From: Zoogloeaceae bacterium
GTDB lineage: Bacteria > Pseudomonadota > Gammaproteobacteria > Burkholderiales > Rhodocyclaceae
DNA length: 52,785 nucleotides
Assembly (NCBI GenBank): GCA_024235595.1
Contig: JACKMC010000018.1
Span: forward strand, 1 to 52,785
Direction of reading: 5' to 3'
Shown: positions 26,060 to 35,609 of the stretch, piece after piece
How positions within the stretch are numbered: position 1 is the first letter of the stretch
Layout: the number at the start of each line of letters is the position of its first letter
Position numbers and translations under genes: made by a program
Notes under the pieces: generated by a model
What the model saw: the letters and a program-made list of their open reading frames with translations, nothing else
The model's database searches: none
What the model was told of the DNA's origin: nothing

Positions 26060-27619
26060 ATGACCCAGTCACGCTCCCCTGCCTATTCATCGTTCATCAA
26101 GACCTTGCGGATTTTCGCCCGTAGCGGTGCTGATCGACTGTGCATTCTGGCCGCACGGCGCCCACGTCACGGCCTTTTTATCGCCCTGCTGGCGGCCTGC
26201 GCGCATACCCACGCAGCATTGCCGCCCGAAGTGGCCGCCGAGCTTGCCAAGGCGCGACTGCCCGAAGACAGCGTCTCGATCTGGGTACAACCGGTGGAGG
26301 GCGGCCAGCCCTCACTTGCGCTCAATGCCGACGTGCCGATGAACCCCGCTTCGGTGATGAAGCTGGTGACCACCTTTGCGGCGCTGGACATGCTCGGCCC
26401 GGCCTACACCTGGCGCACCCGCTTTGCCGCCGACCGCTCGCCCCGCAACGGCGTGCTCGAGGGCAACCTCTACGTCATCGGCGGCGGCGACCCGGTGCTT
26501 GGCTACGACCGTCTCTGGCGGGTGTTGCGCCAGTTGCGGGACCTCGGGCTCAGCGAGATCCGCGGCGACATCGTCCTCGACCGCAGCGCCTGGCGCCTGC
26601 CGCCCTTCGATCCCGGCGCCTTCGACGGCAAGCCGATGCGCCCCTACAACGCAGGCGCCGATGCGCTGCTGCTCAACTTCAACGCCCTGCGACTCACCCT
26701 GGTGCCTGCCGAAGAGGGCGGCGCACCGCGCCTCACCTCCGATCCGCCGATTGCCGGCCTGGTGGTGGACAACGCGCTGCGCACCGAGCGCGGCCCGTGC
26801 GGCGACTGGGACGACCGCCTCGACGCAGAACTCACGCCCGACGGCGCAACGAATCGGCTGGTGGTTCGCGGTGCATGGCGCGACAGTTGCGGCCGCCGCG
26901 ACTGGCATGTGGTGCCGCTCAACGCCACCGCCTACGATGCAGGCCTGATCGAGGCATTATGGCGCGAACTCGGCGGCAAGCTGGCCGGCCGGGCTACCGA
27001 CGGCGTCGCGCCGAGCGGCACGGTCACCCTGCTCGAAGAGGCCTCGCCGCCGCTTGGCGACGTGGTTCGCGACATGAACAAGTGGTCCAACAACGTGCAG
27101 GCCCGCCATCTGCTCGCCACCATCGGTGCGGCCGCAGGCGGCACACCCGATGCGGTGAGCGCCGGCACGCAGACCGTCAGACTTCGCCTTGCGACCATGG
27201 GCGTAGGCGTGGACGGACTGGAGATCGAGAACGGCTCGGGCCTTTCGCGCATCGAGCGCATCAGCGCACACAGCCTCGGACAGTTGCTCGAGGCGGCGTG
27301 GCGGCAACCGTGGATGCCGGAGTTCATCTCCTCGATGGCAATGGCCGGAGTCGACGGAACCGCACGCAGACGCCTGCGCGACAGCCCGGCGCGAGGCTTT
27401 GCGCACATCAAGACCGGCACCCTCAATGGCGCCCGCGCGATGGCGGGTTACGTCCTCGACAGCAACGGCCGGCGCCATGTCGTGGCCATGCTGGTGAACC
27501 ACCCGAACGCGTGGGCGAGCCGCAACGCCCAGGACGCACTGCTCGAATGGGTCTGGGTGGCCAACAACACCGCGACCCCCGCCACGACGCTCACCCGGGC
27601 ACCATCGCAGGCCCGCTAG
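26060..27619 (+). CDS. dacB: D-alanyl-D-alanine carboxypeptidase/endopeptidase (PBP4)
   Basis: 519 residues from ATG 26060. The serine peptidase S13 motifs are present: Ser98-x-x-Lys101 (PASVMK), Ser343-Asn-Asn (KWSNNVQ) and Lys451-Thr-Gly (HIKTGTLNG). A signal sequence lies unusually deep (GLFIALLAACAHTHA, residues 38-52), so the true start may be downstream; LLAAC also resembles a lipobox. The enzyme trims and cuts peptidoglycan cross-links in the periplasm. The ATG overlaps the longer start option of the divergent CPBP gene and lacks a clear ribosome-binding site. Confidence 0.92.
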   Translation: MTQSRSPAYSSFIKTLRIFARSGADRLCILAARRPRHGLFIALLAACAHTHAALPPEVAAELAKARLPEDSVSIWVQPVEGGQPSLALNADVPMNPASVMKLVTTFAALDMLGPAYTWRTRFAADRSPRNGVLEGNLYVIGGGDPVLGYDRLWRVLRQLRDLGLSEIRGDIVLDRSAWRLPPFDPGAFDGKPMRPYNAGADALLLNFNALRLTLVPAEEGGAPRLTSDPPIAGLVVDNALRTERGPCGDWDDRLDAELTPDGATNRLVVRGAWRDSCGRRDWHVVPLNATAYDAGLIEALWRELGGKLAGRATDGVAPSGTVTLLEEASPPLGDVVRDMNKWSNNVQARHLLATIGAAAGGTPDAVSAGTQTVRLRLATMGVGVDGLEIENGSGLSRIERISAHSLGQLLEAAWRQPWMPEFISSMAMAGVDGTARRRLRDSPARGFAHIKTGTLNGARAMAGYVLDSNGRRHVVAMLVNHPNAWASRNAQDALLEWVWVANNTATPATTLTRAPSQAR

Positions 27620-28074
27620 CGCCCGACCACGTTGGGGCGGCCTGATTGCATTGCAGCACGGCGAACGCGGGTTCGATGGCTTGATGGCCTGGCTCGGCGC
27701 GTTGCGGAGTGAGGAGCGTGGGTTTCTGGATTCCGGCCTGCGCCGGAATGACGAACGGATGGGGCTCGCGGACGGCGATAGCGGTGGGTGGCGGCAGTGC
27801 GGGTTTGCGGGCGCTGCAGCGGCACCGCGCCCCAGCCCGTGGTGTCGCCACTGCGGCCAGCAGCAGGCCCCGGCGTTTCGCCCTCGCACTGGCACCGCCG
27901 CCTGCCCCGCGCGACCGGCACTGCAGCGAAGACGGGGCACGAGCGTTTCAGCCCGTCATACCGGCGCAGGCCGGTATCCAGTGCGGCGGATGGCGGAGCG
28001 GGACGCATCGATCGCAGACACGGCAAGCGGCGGTGCGGGGGTAAAATCCTGCTGTTTTCCTCTGGACCGCCCCA
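27620..28074. repeat. Intergenic region with two inverted REP-like palindromes
   Basis: About 455 bases without a supported gene. REP-like copies are at 27728 (GGATTCCGGCCTGCGCCGGA) and near 27957 (CATACCGGCGCAGGCCGGTA), in opposite orientation. The rest is GC-rich spacer with no motif recognised; frames running through it are not gene-like. Confidence 0.7.
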
Positions 28075-28992
28075 ATGCCGCACTTTCTGACTGCAGCCCT
28101 CTACAAGTTCGTTGCCTTGCCCGACTTCCGCCAGATGCAGGCGCCGCTGCTGGCCCGCTGCCAGGAAGCGGAGGTGAAGGGCACGCTGTTGCTGGCCGAG
28201 GAAGGGATCAACGGAACGATTGCCGGATCTGTGGACGGCATCGAGGCGGTGCTGGACTATCTGCGCAGCGACCCGCGACTGGCTGACCTGGAGCACAAGC
28301 GCTCGTATTCGGAGGCGCCGCCCTTCCAGCGCATGAAGGTGCGGCTCAAGCGCGAGATCGTGACACTGGGCGTGCCGGGCGTGTCGCCCACGCAGATGGC
28401 GGGCGAGTATGTGAAGCCGCACGAATGGAACCGCTTGATCGAGGATCCCGAGGTGGTCGTGGTGGATTGCCGCAACGACTACGAAGTGGCGATCGGCAGC
28501 TTTGCGGGGGCGGTGAATCCGCATACCCGGAGCTTTTCGGAGCTGCCCGCATGGGTGGACCGGGAGTCCGCGCCGGGTGGCCTGCTGGCGGGCAAGCCCA
28601 GGGTGGCGATGTTCTGCACCGGAGGCATTCGCTGCGAGAAGTCCACCGCGCTGATGCGCATGAAGGGCTTCGACGAGGTGTATCACCTCGAGGGCGGCAT
28701 CCTCAAGTATCTGGAGACCGTGCCCGAGGCAGCGAGCAGTTGGCAAGGCGAGTGCTTCGTGTTCGACGAGCGGGTGTCGGTGGGCCATGCGCTGGTGCCG
28801 GGCGACTACGCGCTGTGCCTCGCCTGCGGCCATCCGGTGAGCGCGGACGAGCGCGCGAACGCGCTCTTCGAGCACGGAGTGAGCTGCCCGCACTGCCACC
28901 CCGACACCTCCGAGGCGCGCCGTGCCGAGCTTCGCCAGCGACGACGCCAGCAGGCGCTTGCGGCGGCCCACGGAGCGGGCGCCGACGCGTGA
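28075..28992 (+). CDS. trhO: tRNA uridine(34) hydroxylase TrhO (rhodanese-like, YceA family)
   Basis: 305 residues. The N-terminal domain has KGTLLLAEEGINGTIAGS, the hallmark of the YceA/TrhO family. A rhodanese domain follows with VVDCRNDYEVAIGSFAGAVN and the active-site Cys181 in MFCTGGIRCEKS. The C-terminal part carries a zinc-ribbon-like CLACGHPVS...CPHC. TrhO hydroxylates U34 of tRNAs to 5-hydroxyuridine using prephenate-independent O2 chemistry (family knowledge). It acts in the cytoplasm. GTGA overlap links it to the following glutathione transferase gene. Confidence 0.93.
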   Translation: MPHFLTAALYKFVALPDFRQMQAPLLARCQEAEVKGTLLLAEEGINGTIAGSVDGIEAVLDYLRSDPRLADLEHKRSYSEAPPFQRMKVRLKREIVTLGVPGVSPTQMAGEYVKPHEWNRLIEDPEVVVVDCRNDYEVAIGSFAGAVNPHTRSFSELPAWVDRESAPGGLLAGKPRVAMFCTGGIRCEKSTALMRMKGFDEVYHLEGGILKYLETVPEAASSWQGECFVFDERVSVGHALVPGDYALCLACGHPVSADERANALFEHGVSCPHCHPDTSEARRAELRQRRRQQALAAAHGAGADA

Positions 28993-29660
28993 GCGCTGCC
29001 GAGGCGCCCATGCTGTATTCGTTCCGCCGCTGCCCGTATGCGATGCGGGCGCGGCTGGCGATCGCCGTGAGCGGCGTGCAGGTCACGCTTCGCGAAGTGG
29101 TGCTCAGGGACAAGCCCGCTGCGCTGCGCGAGGCTTCGGCCAAGGCCACGGTGCCGGTGCTGGTTCTTGCCGATGGCACGGTGATCGACGAGAGCCTGGA
29201 GATCATGCTGTGGGCACTCGGGCAGAACGACCCCGCGGGCTGGCTGACGCCGGATTCGGGTTCGCTGCCGGACATGCTGGCCCTCATCGGCCACAACGAT
29301 GCGCCCGGCGAGGGCGGCTTCAAGCATCATCTCGATCGCTACAAGTACCCGCAACGTTATCCCGGAACTCAGCCGCTCGCCCACCGCGCCGAGGCGAGCC
29401 GCTTCCTGCTCGGGCTCGACGCACGCCTGCAGCGCACGGCGAACCTGTTCGGCAACCGCACGTCGCTTGCCGACATGGCCATCGCGCCATTCGTGAGGCA
29501 GTTTGCCGGCACCGATGCGCAGTGGTTCGCGACCCAGAAGTGGCCCGGCCTGAGCGGCTGGCTGTCGCGTTTTACCGAATCGCCGCTGTTCTCGCGTTGC
29601 ATGCACAAGTACGCTGCGTGGCAGCCGGACAAGCCGCCGCAGCGCTTTCCCGCCGACTGA
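28989..29660 (+). CDS. Glutathione S-transferase family protein
   Basis: 223 residues from GTG 28989, which overlaps the trhO stop; ATG 29010 is the alternative and has GAGG five bases upstream. The thioredoxin-like N-terminal domain shows MLYSFRRCPYAMRARLAI with Cys in the CPYA motif, ATVPVLVLADG with the conserved cis-Pro, and DESLEIMLWAL. A helical C-terminal domain follows (LADMAIAPFVRQFAG). The glutathione-binding layout is intact, but the substrate is unknown. Long in-frame open sequence upstream is a shadow of trhO. Confidence 0.88.
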   Translation: MSAAEAPMLYSFRRCPYAMRARLAIAVSGVQVTLREVVLRDKPAALREASAKATVPVLVLADGTVIDESLEIMLWALGQNDPAGWLTPDSGSLPDMLALIGHNDAPGEGGFKHHLDRYKYPQRYPGTQPLAHRAEASRFLLGLDARLQRTANLFGNRTSLADMAIAPFVRQFAGTDAQWFATQKWPGLSGWLSRFTESPLFSRCMHKYAAWQPDKPPQRFPAD

Positions 29661-29758
29661 AGCGGGCGAGGCGCTGCGCGCCGCGGCGACGTAGAATGAA
29701 CGGCTCGCCGCGGCAGGCGCAGGCCAGGCCGTGGCTCATCACCGAAAGGCGGTGCGCA

Positions 29759-31348
29759 ATGACACGAAGAAAAAGCTCGCCGGCAACGCAGCCGGCACCC
29801 GGCAAGGAGACCTTTCCGCTCTCGCTGCGACGGGTGGCGATCGACACCTACCGCGAGAACGTGGCCTATCTGCACCGCGAGTGCGCAGTCTATCGCGCCG
29901 AGGGTTTCCAGGCGCTCTCCAAGGTGGAGGTCCGTGCCAACGGTCAGCGGGTGCTGGCCACGCTCAACGTGGTGGACGATGCGCAGATCGTCGGCTGCGG
30001 CGAGGTGGGACTCTCGGAAGACGCCTTCGCCCTGCTGGCCCTGCCCGACGGCCATCCCGCGCGGATTTCGCAGGCACAGCCCGCCTCCTCCATCCCCGCC
30101 CTGCATCGCAAGATGGCGGGCGAGCGGCTGGGCCGCGAGGATTTCGTCGCGGTCATGCGCGACATCGCCGAGCTGCGCTATTCGAAGATCGAGCTCACCG
30201 CCTTCGTGGTGGCCTGCAGCCAGGGCGAGCTGGATCGCGAGGAGGTGTATTACCTCACCGATGCGATGGCCTCGGTGGGGCAGCGGCTGGACTGGCACGA
30301 GCAGCCGGTGGTGGACAAGCACTGCATCGGCGGCATTCCGGGCAACCGCACCTCGATGCTGGTGGTGCCGATCGTCGCGGCCCATGGCATGCTTTGCCCC
30401 AAGACCTCCTCGCGCGCCATCACCTCGCCGGCCGGCACCGCCGACACCATGGAGGTGCTGGCCAATGTGGAGCTGCCGATGCAGCATCTCGCCGAGATGG
30501 TGCGCAGCCACCGCGGTTGCCTCGCCTGGGGCGGCACCGCCGCGCTCTCGCCCGCCGACGACGTGCTGATTTCGGTGGAGCGCCCGTTGTCGATCGACTC
30601 GCCCGGGCAGATGGTGGCCTCGATTCTCTCCAAGAAGATCGCCGCCGGCTCCACCCACCTGGTGCTCGACATCCCGGTGGGCCCCACCGCCAAGGTGCGC
30701 TCGATGCCCGAGGCGCAGCGGCTGCGCAAGCTTTTCCAGTTCGTGGCGAGCCAGTGCAACCTGACCATCGACGTGGTGATCACCGACGGGCGCCAGCCCA
30801 TCGGCAACGGCATCGGCCCGGTGCTCGAAGCGCGCGACGTGATGCGGGTGCTCGAGAACGACCCCGCGGCACCGAACGACCTGCGCCAGAAGGCCTTGCG
30901 ACTTGCCGGGCGGATGCTGGAGTTCGATCCGGATGTACGCGGTGGCGACGGCTTCGCGATTGCCCGTGACATTCTCGAATCGGGCCGGGCGCTCGCCAAG
31001 ATGGACGACATCGTGCGCGCCCAGGGGGCAAAGCCCTTCGATCGCAACGCGCCCGAACTCGCCCGCCTGAGCTTCGAGGTCAAGTCGCAGCGCGGCGGCA
31101 CCGTGACGGCCATCGACAACCAGCGGCTCGCGCGCATCGCGCGGCTTGCGGGGGCGCCAAAGGTCAAGGGCGCCGGGGTGGATCTGCTCCACAAGCTCGG
31201 CGACACCGTGAAGTCGGGCGCGCCGCTGTACCGGGTCTATGCCGACTACGCATCCGATCTCGAGTTCGCACGCCACGCCTGCGCCGAGGCCAGCGGCTAC
31301 GCGATCGGCGGCGCCGAAGACCTGGCCCATGTATTCGTGGAGTTCTGA
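29759..31348 (+). CDS. Thymidine phosphorylase family protein (AMP phosphorylase-like)
   Basis: 529 residues from ATG 29759 (MTRRKSSPATQPAPGKE), with AAAGGCGG upstream. Longer than classical thymidine phosphorylase (about 440) because of an N-terminal extension of about 80 residues, as in archaeal AMP phosphorylases. Motifs: LTDAMASVGQRLDW, VDKHCIGGIPGNRTSM (phosphate loop), KTSSRAITSPAGTADTMEVL and ITDGRQPIGNGIGPVLEARD. It should split a nucleoside or nucleotide with phosphate to free the base plus a ribose phosphate. The stop overlaps the start of a PRPP-synthetase-like gene, suggesting a linked pentose-phosphate salvage step. Confidence 0.88.
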   Translation: MTRRKSSPATQPAPGKETFPLSLRRVAIDTYRENVAYLHRECAVYRAEGFQALSKVEVRANGQRVLATLNVVDDAQIVGCGEVGLSEDAFALLALPDGHPARISQAQPASSIPALHRKMAGERLGREDFVAVMRDIAELRYSKIELTAFVVACSQGELDREEVYYLTDAMASVGQRLDWHEQPVVDKHCIGGIPGNRTSMLVVPIVAAHGMLCPKTSSRAITSPAGTADTMEVLANVELPMQHLAEMVRSHRGCLAWGGTAALSPADDVLISVERPLSIDSPGQMVASILSKKIAAGSTHLVLDIPVGPTAKVRSMPEAQRLRKLFQFVASQCNLTIDVVITDGRQPIGNGIGPVLEARDVMRVLENDPAAPNDLRQKALRLAGRMLEFDPDVRGGDGFAIARDILESGRALAKMDDIVRAQGAKPFDRNAPELARLSFEVKSQRGGTVTAIDNQRLARIARLAGAPKVKGAGVDLLHKLGDTVKSGAPLYRVYADYASDLEFARHACAEASGYAIGGAEDLAHVFVEF

Positions 31349-32259
31349 TGAAGCCGACCCTGCTGTACTTCGAGGATGAACGTGACGCGGCGCTGCGCCT
31401 GGCCGAGGCGACGGCTTTCAATGCGGCGCCAGTGGCGCGCCACCGCTTTCCGGATCAGGAGCTCAGGCTCAGGCTCCCGCCGAACCTGCCCGCCCAGGTA
31501 GTGATATTCCGCAGCCTTCACCAGCCGAACGAAAAGCTTGTGGAACTGCTGCTGGTCGCGCGCACTGCGCGCGAGCTCGGCGCGCGACGGCTCACCCTGG
31601 TGAGCCCCTACCTTGCCTACATGCGCCAGGACATCGCCTTCAACCCCGGCGAAGTCGTGAGCCAGCGGGTGGTGGGCGCCTTCCTCGCCGAGCTCTTCGA
31701 CGATCTCGTCACCGTCGACCCGCATCTGCACCGCATTCACGCACTGGACGAAGCAATACCGCTCGCAAATGCGGTGGCGCTTTCGGGCGCGCCGATGCTC
31801 GCCGCGCTGATCGCCGGGCGACGGAAGAATCCGCTGCTGGTGGGTCCCGACGCCGAGTCGGCGCAATGGGTGGCGCAGGCGGCCGAAGTGCATGGCTGGG
31901 ACCGCGGCGTATGCAGCAAGCTGCGCCACGGCGACCGCGAAGTGGAAGTCGCCCTGCCGGCCGGGCTCGCGGTGCAGGGCCGGCAGGTGGTGCTGGTCGA
32001 CGATGTGGCGAGCTCCGGCCACACCCTGGCGCGCGCCGCCGAAGCCCTGCTGACGGCCGGAGCCGCCTCGGTGGACGTGGCCGTGACTCACGCGCTGTTC
32101 GCCGGCGACGCGCTCGAGACGGTGCGCCGCGCCGGCGTGGGCGAGGTGTGGAGCACCGACTGCGTCCCCCATCCCTCGAACGCCCTGCCGGTGGCACCCA
32201 TGCTCGCCGAGGCACTGGAGACGATAGGCGTAGCGGAGAAAACACTCCCCGGCGATTGA
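31348..32259 (+). CDS. Ribose-phosphate pyrophosphokinase-like protein
   Basis: 303 residues; the ATG shares a base with the stop of the phosphorylase gene. The PRPP synthetase plan is visible: HRFPDQELRLRLP near the N-terminus, YLAYMRQDIAFNPGEVVSQR, VDPHLHRIHALDE (metal-binding histidines) and the PRPP-binding loop VVLVDDVASSGHTLARA. It is a divergent Prs, with the KxR catalytic region not obvious, and is unlikely to be the housekeeping enzyme (inference). Together with the upstream phosphorylase it may recycle ribose phosphate from nucleotides into PRPP or back. Confidence 0.83.
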   Translation: MKPTLLYFEDERDAALRLAEATAFNAAPVARHRFPDQELRLRLPPNLPAQVVIFRSLHQPNEKLVELLLVARTARELGARRLTLVSPYLAYMRQDIAFNPGEVVSQRVVGAFLAELFDDLVTVDPHLHRIHALDEAIPLANAVALSGAPMLAALIAGRRKNPLLVGPDAESAQWVAQAAEVHGWDRGVCSKLRHGDREVEVALPAGLAVQGRQVVLVDDVASSGHTLARAAEALLTAGAASVDVAVTHALFAGDALETVRRAGVGEVWSTDCVPHPSNALPVAPMLAEALETIGVAEKTLPGD

Positions 32260-32332
32260 GCCGCCGATGTTCGCCTGCCGGACCACCTCAAGCGAGCGTC
32301 AGGCTGCGCACGGCGATGCACCTGCAGTCGCC

Positions 32333-32362
32333 GCACTGGCTACCGGCCTGCGCCGGCACGAC
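32333..32362. repeat. Degenerate REP-like palindrome
   Basis: CTGGCTACCGGCCTGCGCCG followed by GCACGACGGG, a variant of the palindrome found throughout the window, in the 220-base gap between the PRPP-synthetase-like gene and the HlyD-type gene. Nothing else is recognisable in that gap. Confidence 0.65.
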
Positions 32363-32480
32363 GGGCTGTGGCGCGGTGCCCTTGCAGTGCCCGCAAACCA
32401 GCAGGGCCGCCGCCCATCACCGCGGCCCGCGAGCACCACCCGATCGTCATCACAACGCAGTCCCTCCAGAATGGAGCGGC

Positions 32481-33824
32481 TCAGCGCTCCCGCCATGCCC
32501 GGTCGAAGCTGGCGATGATCGGGTGCAGAATGTAGTCAACAAAGCTGCGCTCGCCGGTGCGCACGAATACCTCCGACATCATGCCGGGCACCACGCGCTG
32601 ACCACCGAGCCGAGCCAGTTGTGCCTCGGGCACCTCGATACGCGTCAGGAAGTAGGCTTGCCCGGTGCGCGGATCTTCGACCGCATCGGCGGACAGGTAG
32701 GTGACCTTGCCGTCGAGTTCGGGAAGGGTCCGCTGATCGAAGGCGGAGAGCTTGATGCCGGCGTCGAGCCCGACCCTGACCCGGTCGACATCCTGCGGGC
32801 GTACCCTGGCCTCGACGATGAGGCGGTCGTCCGCAGGCACCAGCTCGAGCAGCAGCTCGCCCGGCGCCACCACCCCGCCCTCGGTATGCACCCGCAGATC
32901 GGTAACCGTTCCGTCGACCGGGGCGCGCAGTTCGGTCTGCTCCAGCACGAAGCGGGCGGCCTCCATGCGCTCACGGTAGTCGAAGATTTCGGTTTGCACC
33001 TTGCGCAACTCTTCGGTGACATCCTCGTGAAAACTCTTGCGGATCTGGAACTTCTGCAGCTCACGCTCACCCACGGCCGAGCGCGCCGCTGCTATATCCG
33101 ATACATGCTCCGCCCGTTCTCCTTCGATGCGCGAAATCTCGCGCTCGAGGTTGCGATACTTGGTCTTCTCGACCATGCCCTTGCTGAGCAGATCGGTCAA
33201 TCCGTCGAGTTCGGTACGCAGGCTGGCAAGCTGCGCCTCCTTGGCCGCCTGCTGACCGGCGATACCCGCGATTTCACTGCGCTTGGCCGCCATCTGCTTA
33301 TCGAGGATACTCAGCTGCCCGACCAGCGAGGCGCGCCGGGCACGGAATTGCGATTCCTGGCCGTCGATCATCTCGGCCACGGTGGGGTCGTTTCGCCGGG
33401 CGAGGATCTCGGTGGGCCAGTCGATTGCTGCCGCACGATCGCGTTCGGCCACAAGTCTTGCCTGCAATACCAGCGCGGCGTCGTACTGGGCCTGTAGCAC
33501 GCCCTGCGATGCTCCTGCGCGCGTTTCGTCGAGCCGAATCAGCACCTCGCCGGCCTTCACCCGGCTGCCATCGCGCACCAGTATCTCCTTGATCACGCCG
33601 CCTTCCTGGTGCTGGATACGCTTGCGGCTGCTATCGACCTTGACGGTACCCGCGGCGACTACTGCGCTCGACAGCGGGACCAGCCACGACCACAGCAAGG
33701 CGACCCCGAAGGTGAGCGCCAGCACGATGAGGCCGATGCGCTGCCAGCGCTGGATGCCGGCATCGGCGTCCGCCTCGCCGATGATCATGCCCTTGAGCGG
33801 TTTGCTCGCCACGGCTTCAGACAT
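32481..33824 (-). CDS. HlyD/PrtE-type membrane fusion protein of type I secretion
   Basis: 447 residues from ATG 33824 (MSEAVASKPLKGMIIGEA) with an AGGAG site; the start lies eight bases inside the end of the ABC gene. One N-terminal membrane helix (IGLIVLALTFGVALLWSWLV), then a biotinyl-lipoyl-like segment (IKEILVRDGSRVKAGEVLIR), a long coiled-coil hairpin (about residues 100-290), the second lipoyl half (LRAPVDGTVTDLRVHTEGGV) and the RND/HlyD signature near VEARVRPQDVDRVRVG. It bridges the ABC exporter to an outer-membrane TolC protein that is not in this window. The likely cargo is the giant adhesin upstream. Confidence 0.92.
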   Translation of the reverse strand: MSEAVASKPLKGMIIGEADADAGIQRWQRIGLIVLALTFGVALLWSWLVPLSSAVVAAGTVKVDSSRKRIQHQEGGVIKEILVRDGSRVKAGEVLIRLDETRAGASQGVLQAQYDAALVLQARLVAERDRAAAIDWPTEILARRNDPTVAEMIDGQESQFRARRASLVGQLSILDKQMAAKRSEIAGIAGQQAAKEAQLASLRTELDGLTDLLSKGMVEKTKYRNLEREISRIEGERAEHVSDIAAARSAVGERELQKFQIRKSFHEDVTEELRKVQTEIFDYRERMEAARFVLEQTELRAPVDGTVTDLRVHTEGGVVAPGELLLELVPADDRLIVEARVRPQDVDRVRVGLDAGIKLSAFDQRTLPELDGKVTYLSADAVEDPRTGQAYFLTRIEVPEAQLARLGGQRVVPGMMSEVFVRTGERSFVDYILHPIIASFDRAWRER

Positions 33825-35532
33825 TGCCCACTCCTGACACTTCCACCGCCGGCCGCGCGACGACCCTGCGGGTGATCTGAGGCATGACTTCGGCCGTCGG
33901 GCCAAGGCCGGTGATTTTCCCGCGCTGGATCACCATCAACTGATCGGTTCCGCCGAGGACGGCCGGACGGTGGGCGATGACGATGACGGTGCGGCCCGCG
34001 GCGCGCAAGGCATCCATTGCCTGTCGTACGGCGGTTTCGCCTTCGGCATCGAGGTTGGAGGTCGGCTCGTCCAGCACGATCAGTGGCGGGCGCCCATAGA
34101 AGGCGCGTGCCAGGCCGATCCGCTGCCGCTGGCCTCCGGAGAGGCTGAAGGCGCCCGGTCCGATTTCGGTGTCGTAGCCCTTGGGCAGTTCGAGAATGAC
34201 CTGATGGGAGCCGGCCAGTTGCGCGGCATCGACGACCTTAGCGGCGTCGATTTCGCCAAAACGTGCGATGTTCTCGGCCACCGTGCCGGGAAACAGCTCG
34301 ATGTCCTGGGGCAGATAGCCGATATGCGGCCCGACGTCCTCGCGCTGCCAGTCGCTGATGCTCACACCATCGAGCCGGACCACCCCCATCATGGGTCGCC
34401 ACACGCCGACCGCGAGCCGCACAAGCGAGGATTTGCCTGCGGCGCTCGGCCCGGTAATGCCCAGGCAGGTTCCGGCATCGAGCCGGAAATTCAGGTCTCG
34501 CACCGTCACCCGCCGTGCGTCGGGCGGTCCACCTGCGACCCCCTCGAATACGAGTGCCCCGGTAGGTGCCGGGAGCGGCATCGCCTGCTCATCCTGCGCA
34601 CGTACCCCGAACTCGGCGGATAGGCGCTGATGCGCCTGGCGCGCATGCAGAAAGCCGCGCCATCCACCAATTGCCGCCTCCACCGGCGCCAGCCCGCGGC
34701 CCATGATGATCGAGGCGGCGATCATCACCCCGGCGGTGGTCTGCTCCTGGATGACGAGCCACGCACCAATGCCAAGGATTGCGATCTGCAGCATGAATCG
34801 GGTGGCCTTGGCGATTGCCGCGACATTGGCGCCACGGTCGCTGGCCACGCCCTGCAGACCCATCCCCAGGTCGTGCCTCTTGCGCCAGATTGCGGCGAGG
34901 CCCGGCAGCATGCCCATGGCCCGCACTGCCTCGGCGTTTCGTGCGCTGAGTTCTGCAAAACGGGTACTGGCGGCGAGTTCGGAAGCCGCTTCGCTCAGTG
35001 GCGCCCGGGTGCTTCGCTCATTCCACAGGCCAAGCGCGAAAAGTACCAGGGCACCGAACAGCGCGACATGACCGAGCATCGGATGCAGCAGATAGACGAG
35101 CGCTACGTAGACGGGAATCCACGGTGCATCGAGCAGGCTGAGGATCTGGGCACTGGTGAGAAAACCTCGCAAGGTGTCGACATCGCGCAGCGCCTGCCCA
35201 TTGTGTCCGGCGGACAAGGTGTGACTGAACACCTGGCCCGAGAGCCTTGCATCGAAACTCGCGCCGAGTCGCACCAGCATCCGCGAACGCACCACCTCGA
35301 GCGCCGCGAGGGTAAGCAGGCATGCGGCCGCGAACAAGGTCAGGAAGAGCAGGGTCGCTTCACTGCGCGAGGCGAGCACCCGATCGTAGACCTGCAGCAT
35401 GTAGATCGACGAGGTCAGCATCAACAGATTGATGAAGAAGCTGAAAAATGTGATCCGCCACAAGGTCGCCCGGGCGCCTTCCATGGCGCGTCGGAAAGGC
35501 GTTTCAATCGGGGCGGTCTTGCCGGCAGCCAT
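33817..35532 (-). CDS. Type I secretion ABC transporter, permease plus ATPase (PrtD-like)
   Basis: 571 residues. Six membrane helices in the first 300 residues (FFSFFINLLMLTSSIYMLQV is helix 1), then an ATPase domain with Walker A GPSAAGKSSL, Q-loop YLPQDIELFPGTV, signature LSGGQRQRIGLARAF and Walker B PLIVLDEPTSNLD. There is no N-terminal peptidase C39 or C39-like domain, which points to the PrtD group that exports RTX-type and large adhesin cargo uncleaved. It is coupled to the HlyD-type gene and follows the PEP-CTERM gene by 77 bases. Confidence 0.93.
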   Translation of the reverse strand: MAAGKTAPIETPFRRAMEGARATLWRITFFSFFINLLMLTSSIYMLQVYDRVLASRSEATLLFLTLFAAACLLTLAALEVVRSRMLVRLGASFDARLSGQVFSHTLSAGHNGQALRDVDTLRGFLTSAQILSLLDAPWIPVYVALVYLLHPMLGHVALFGALVLFALGLWNERSTRAPLSEAASELAASTRFAELSARNAEAVRAMGMLPGLAAIWRKRHDLGMGLQGVASDRGANVAAIAKATRFMLQIAILGIGAWLVIQEQTTAGVMIAASIIMGRGLAPVEAAIGGWRGFLHARQAHQRLSAEFGVRAQDEQAMPLPAPTGALVFEGVAGGPPDARRVTVRDLNFRLDAGTCLGITGPSAAGKSSLVRLAVGVWRPMMGVVRLDGVSISDWQREDVGPHIGYLPQDIELFPGTVAENIARFGEIDAAKVVDAAQLAGSHQVILELPKGYDTEIGPGAFSLSGGQRQRIGLARAFYGRPPLIVLDEPTSNLDAEGETAVRQAMDALRAAGRTVIVIAHRPAVLGGTDQLMVIQRGKITGLGPTAEVMPQITRRVVARPAVEVSGVGNV

Positions 35533-35609
35533 GCGTTATTCCTGTGATGCGGGACCCTTGGCGGGACCCGGTTTCAAGCGTGGGACGCCCTTCCGACGCC
35601 CCGCAGGAA

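Noticed and set aside
28425..28988. Extended N-terminus of the glutathione transferase frame
   Set aside because: It overlaps trhO entirely and has no similarity to known proteins; the GTG at 28989 is used.
28922..29758. Extended N-terminus of the phosphorylase frame
   Set aside because: It covers the glutathione transferase gene in another frame; the ATG at 29759 has a ribosome-binding site and family-like length.
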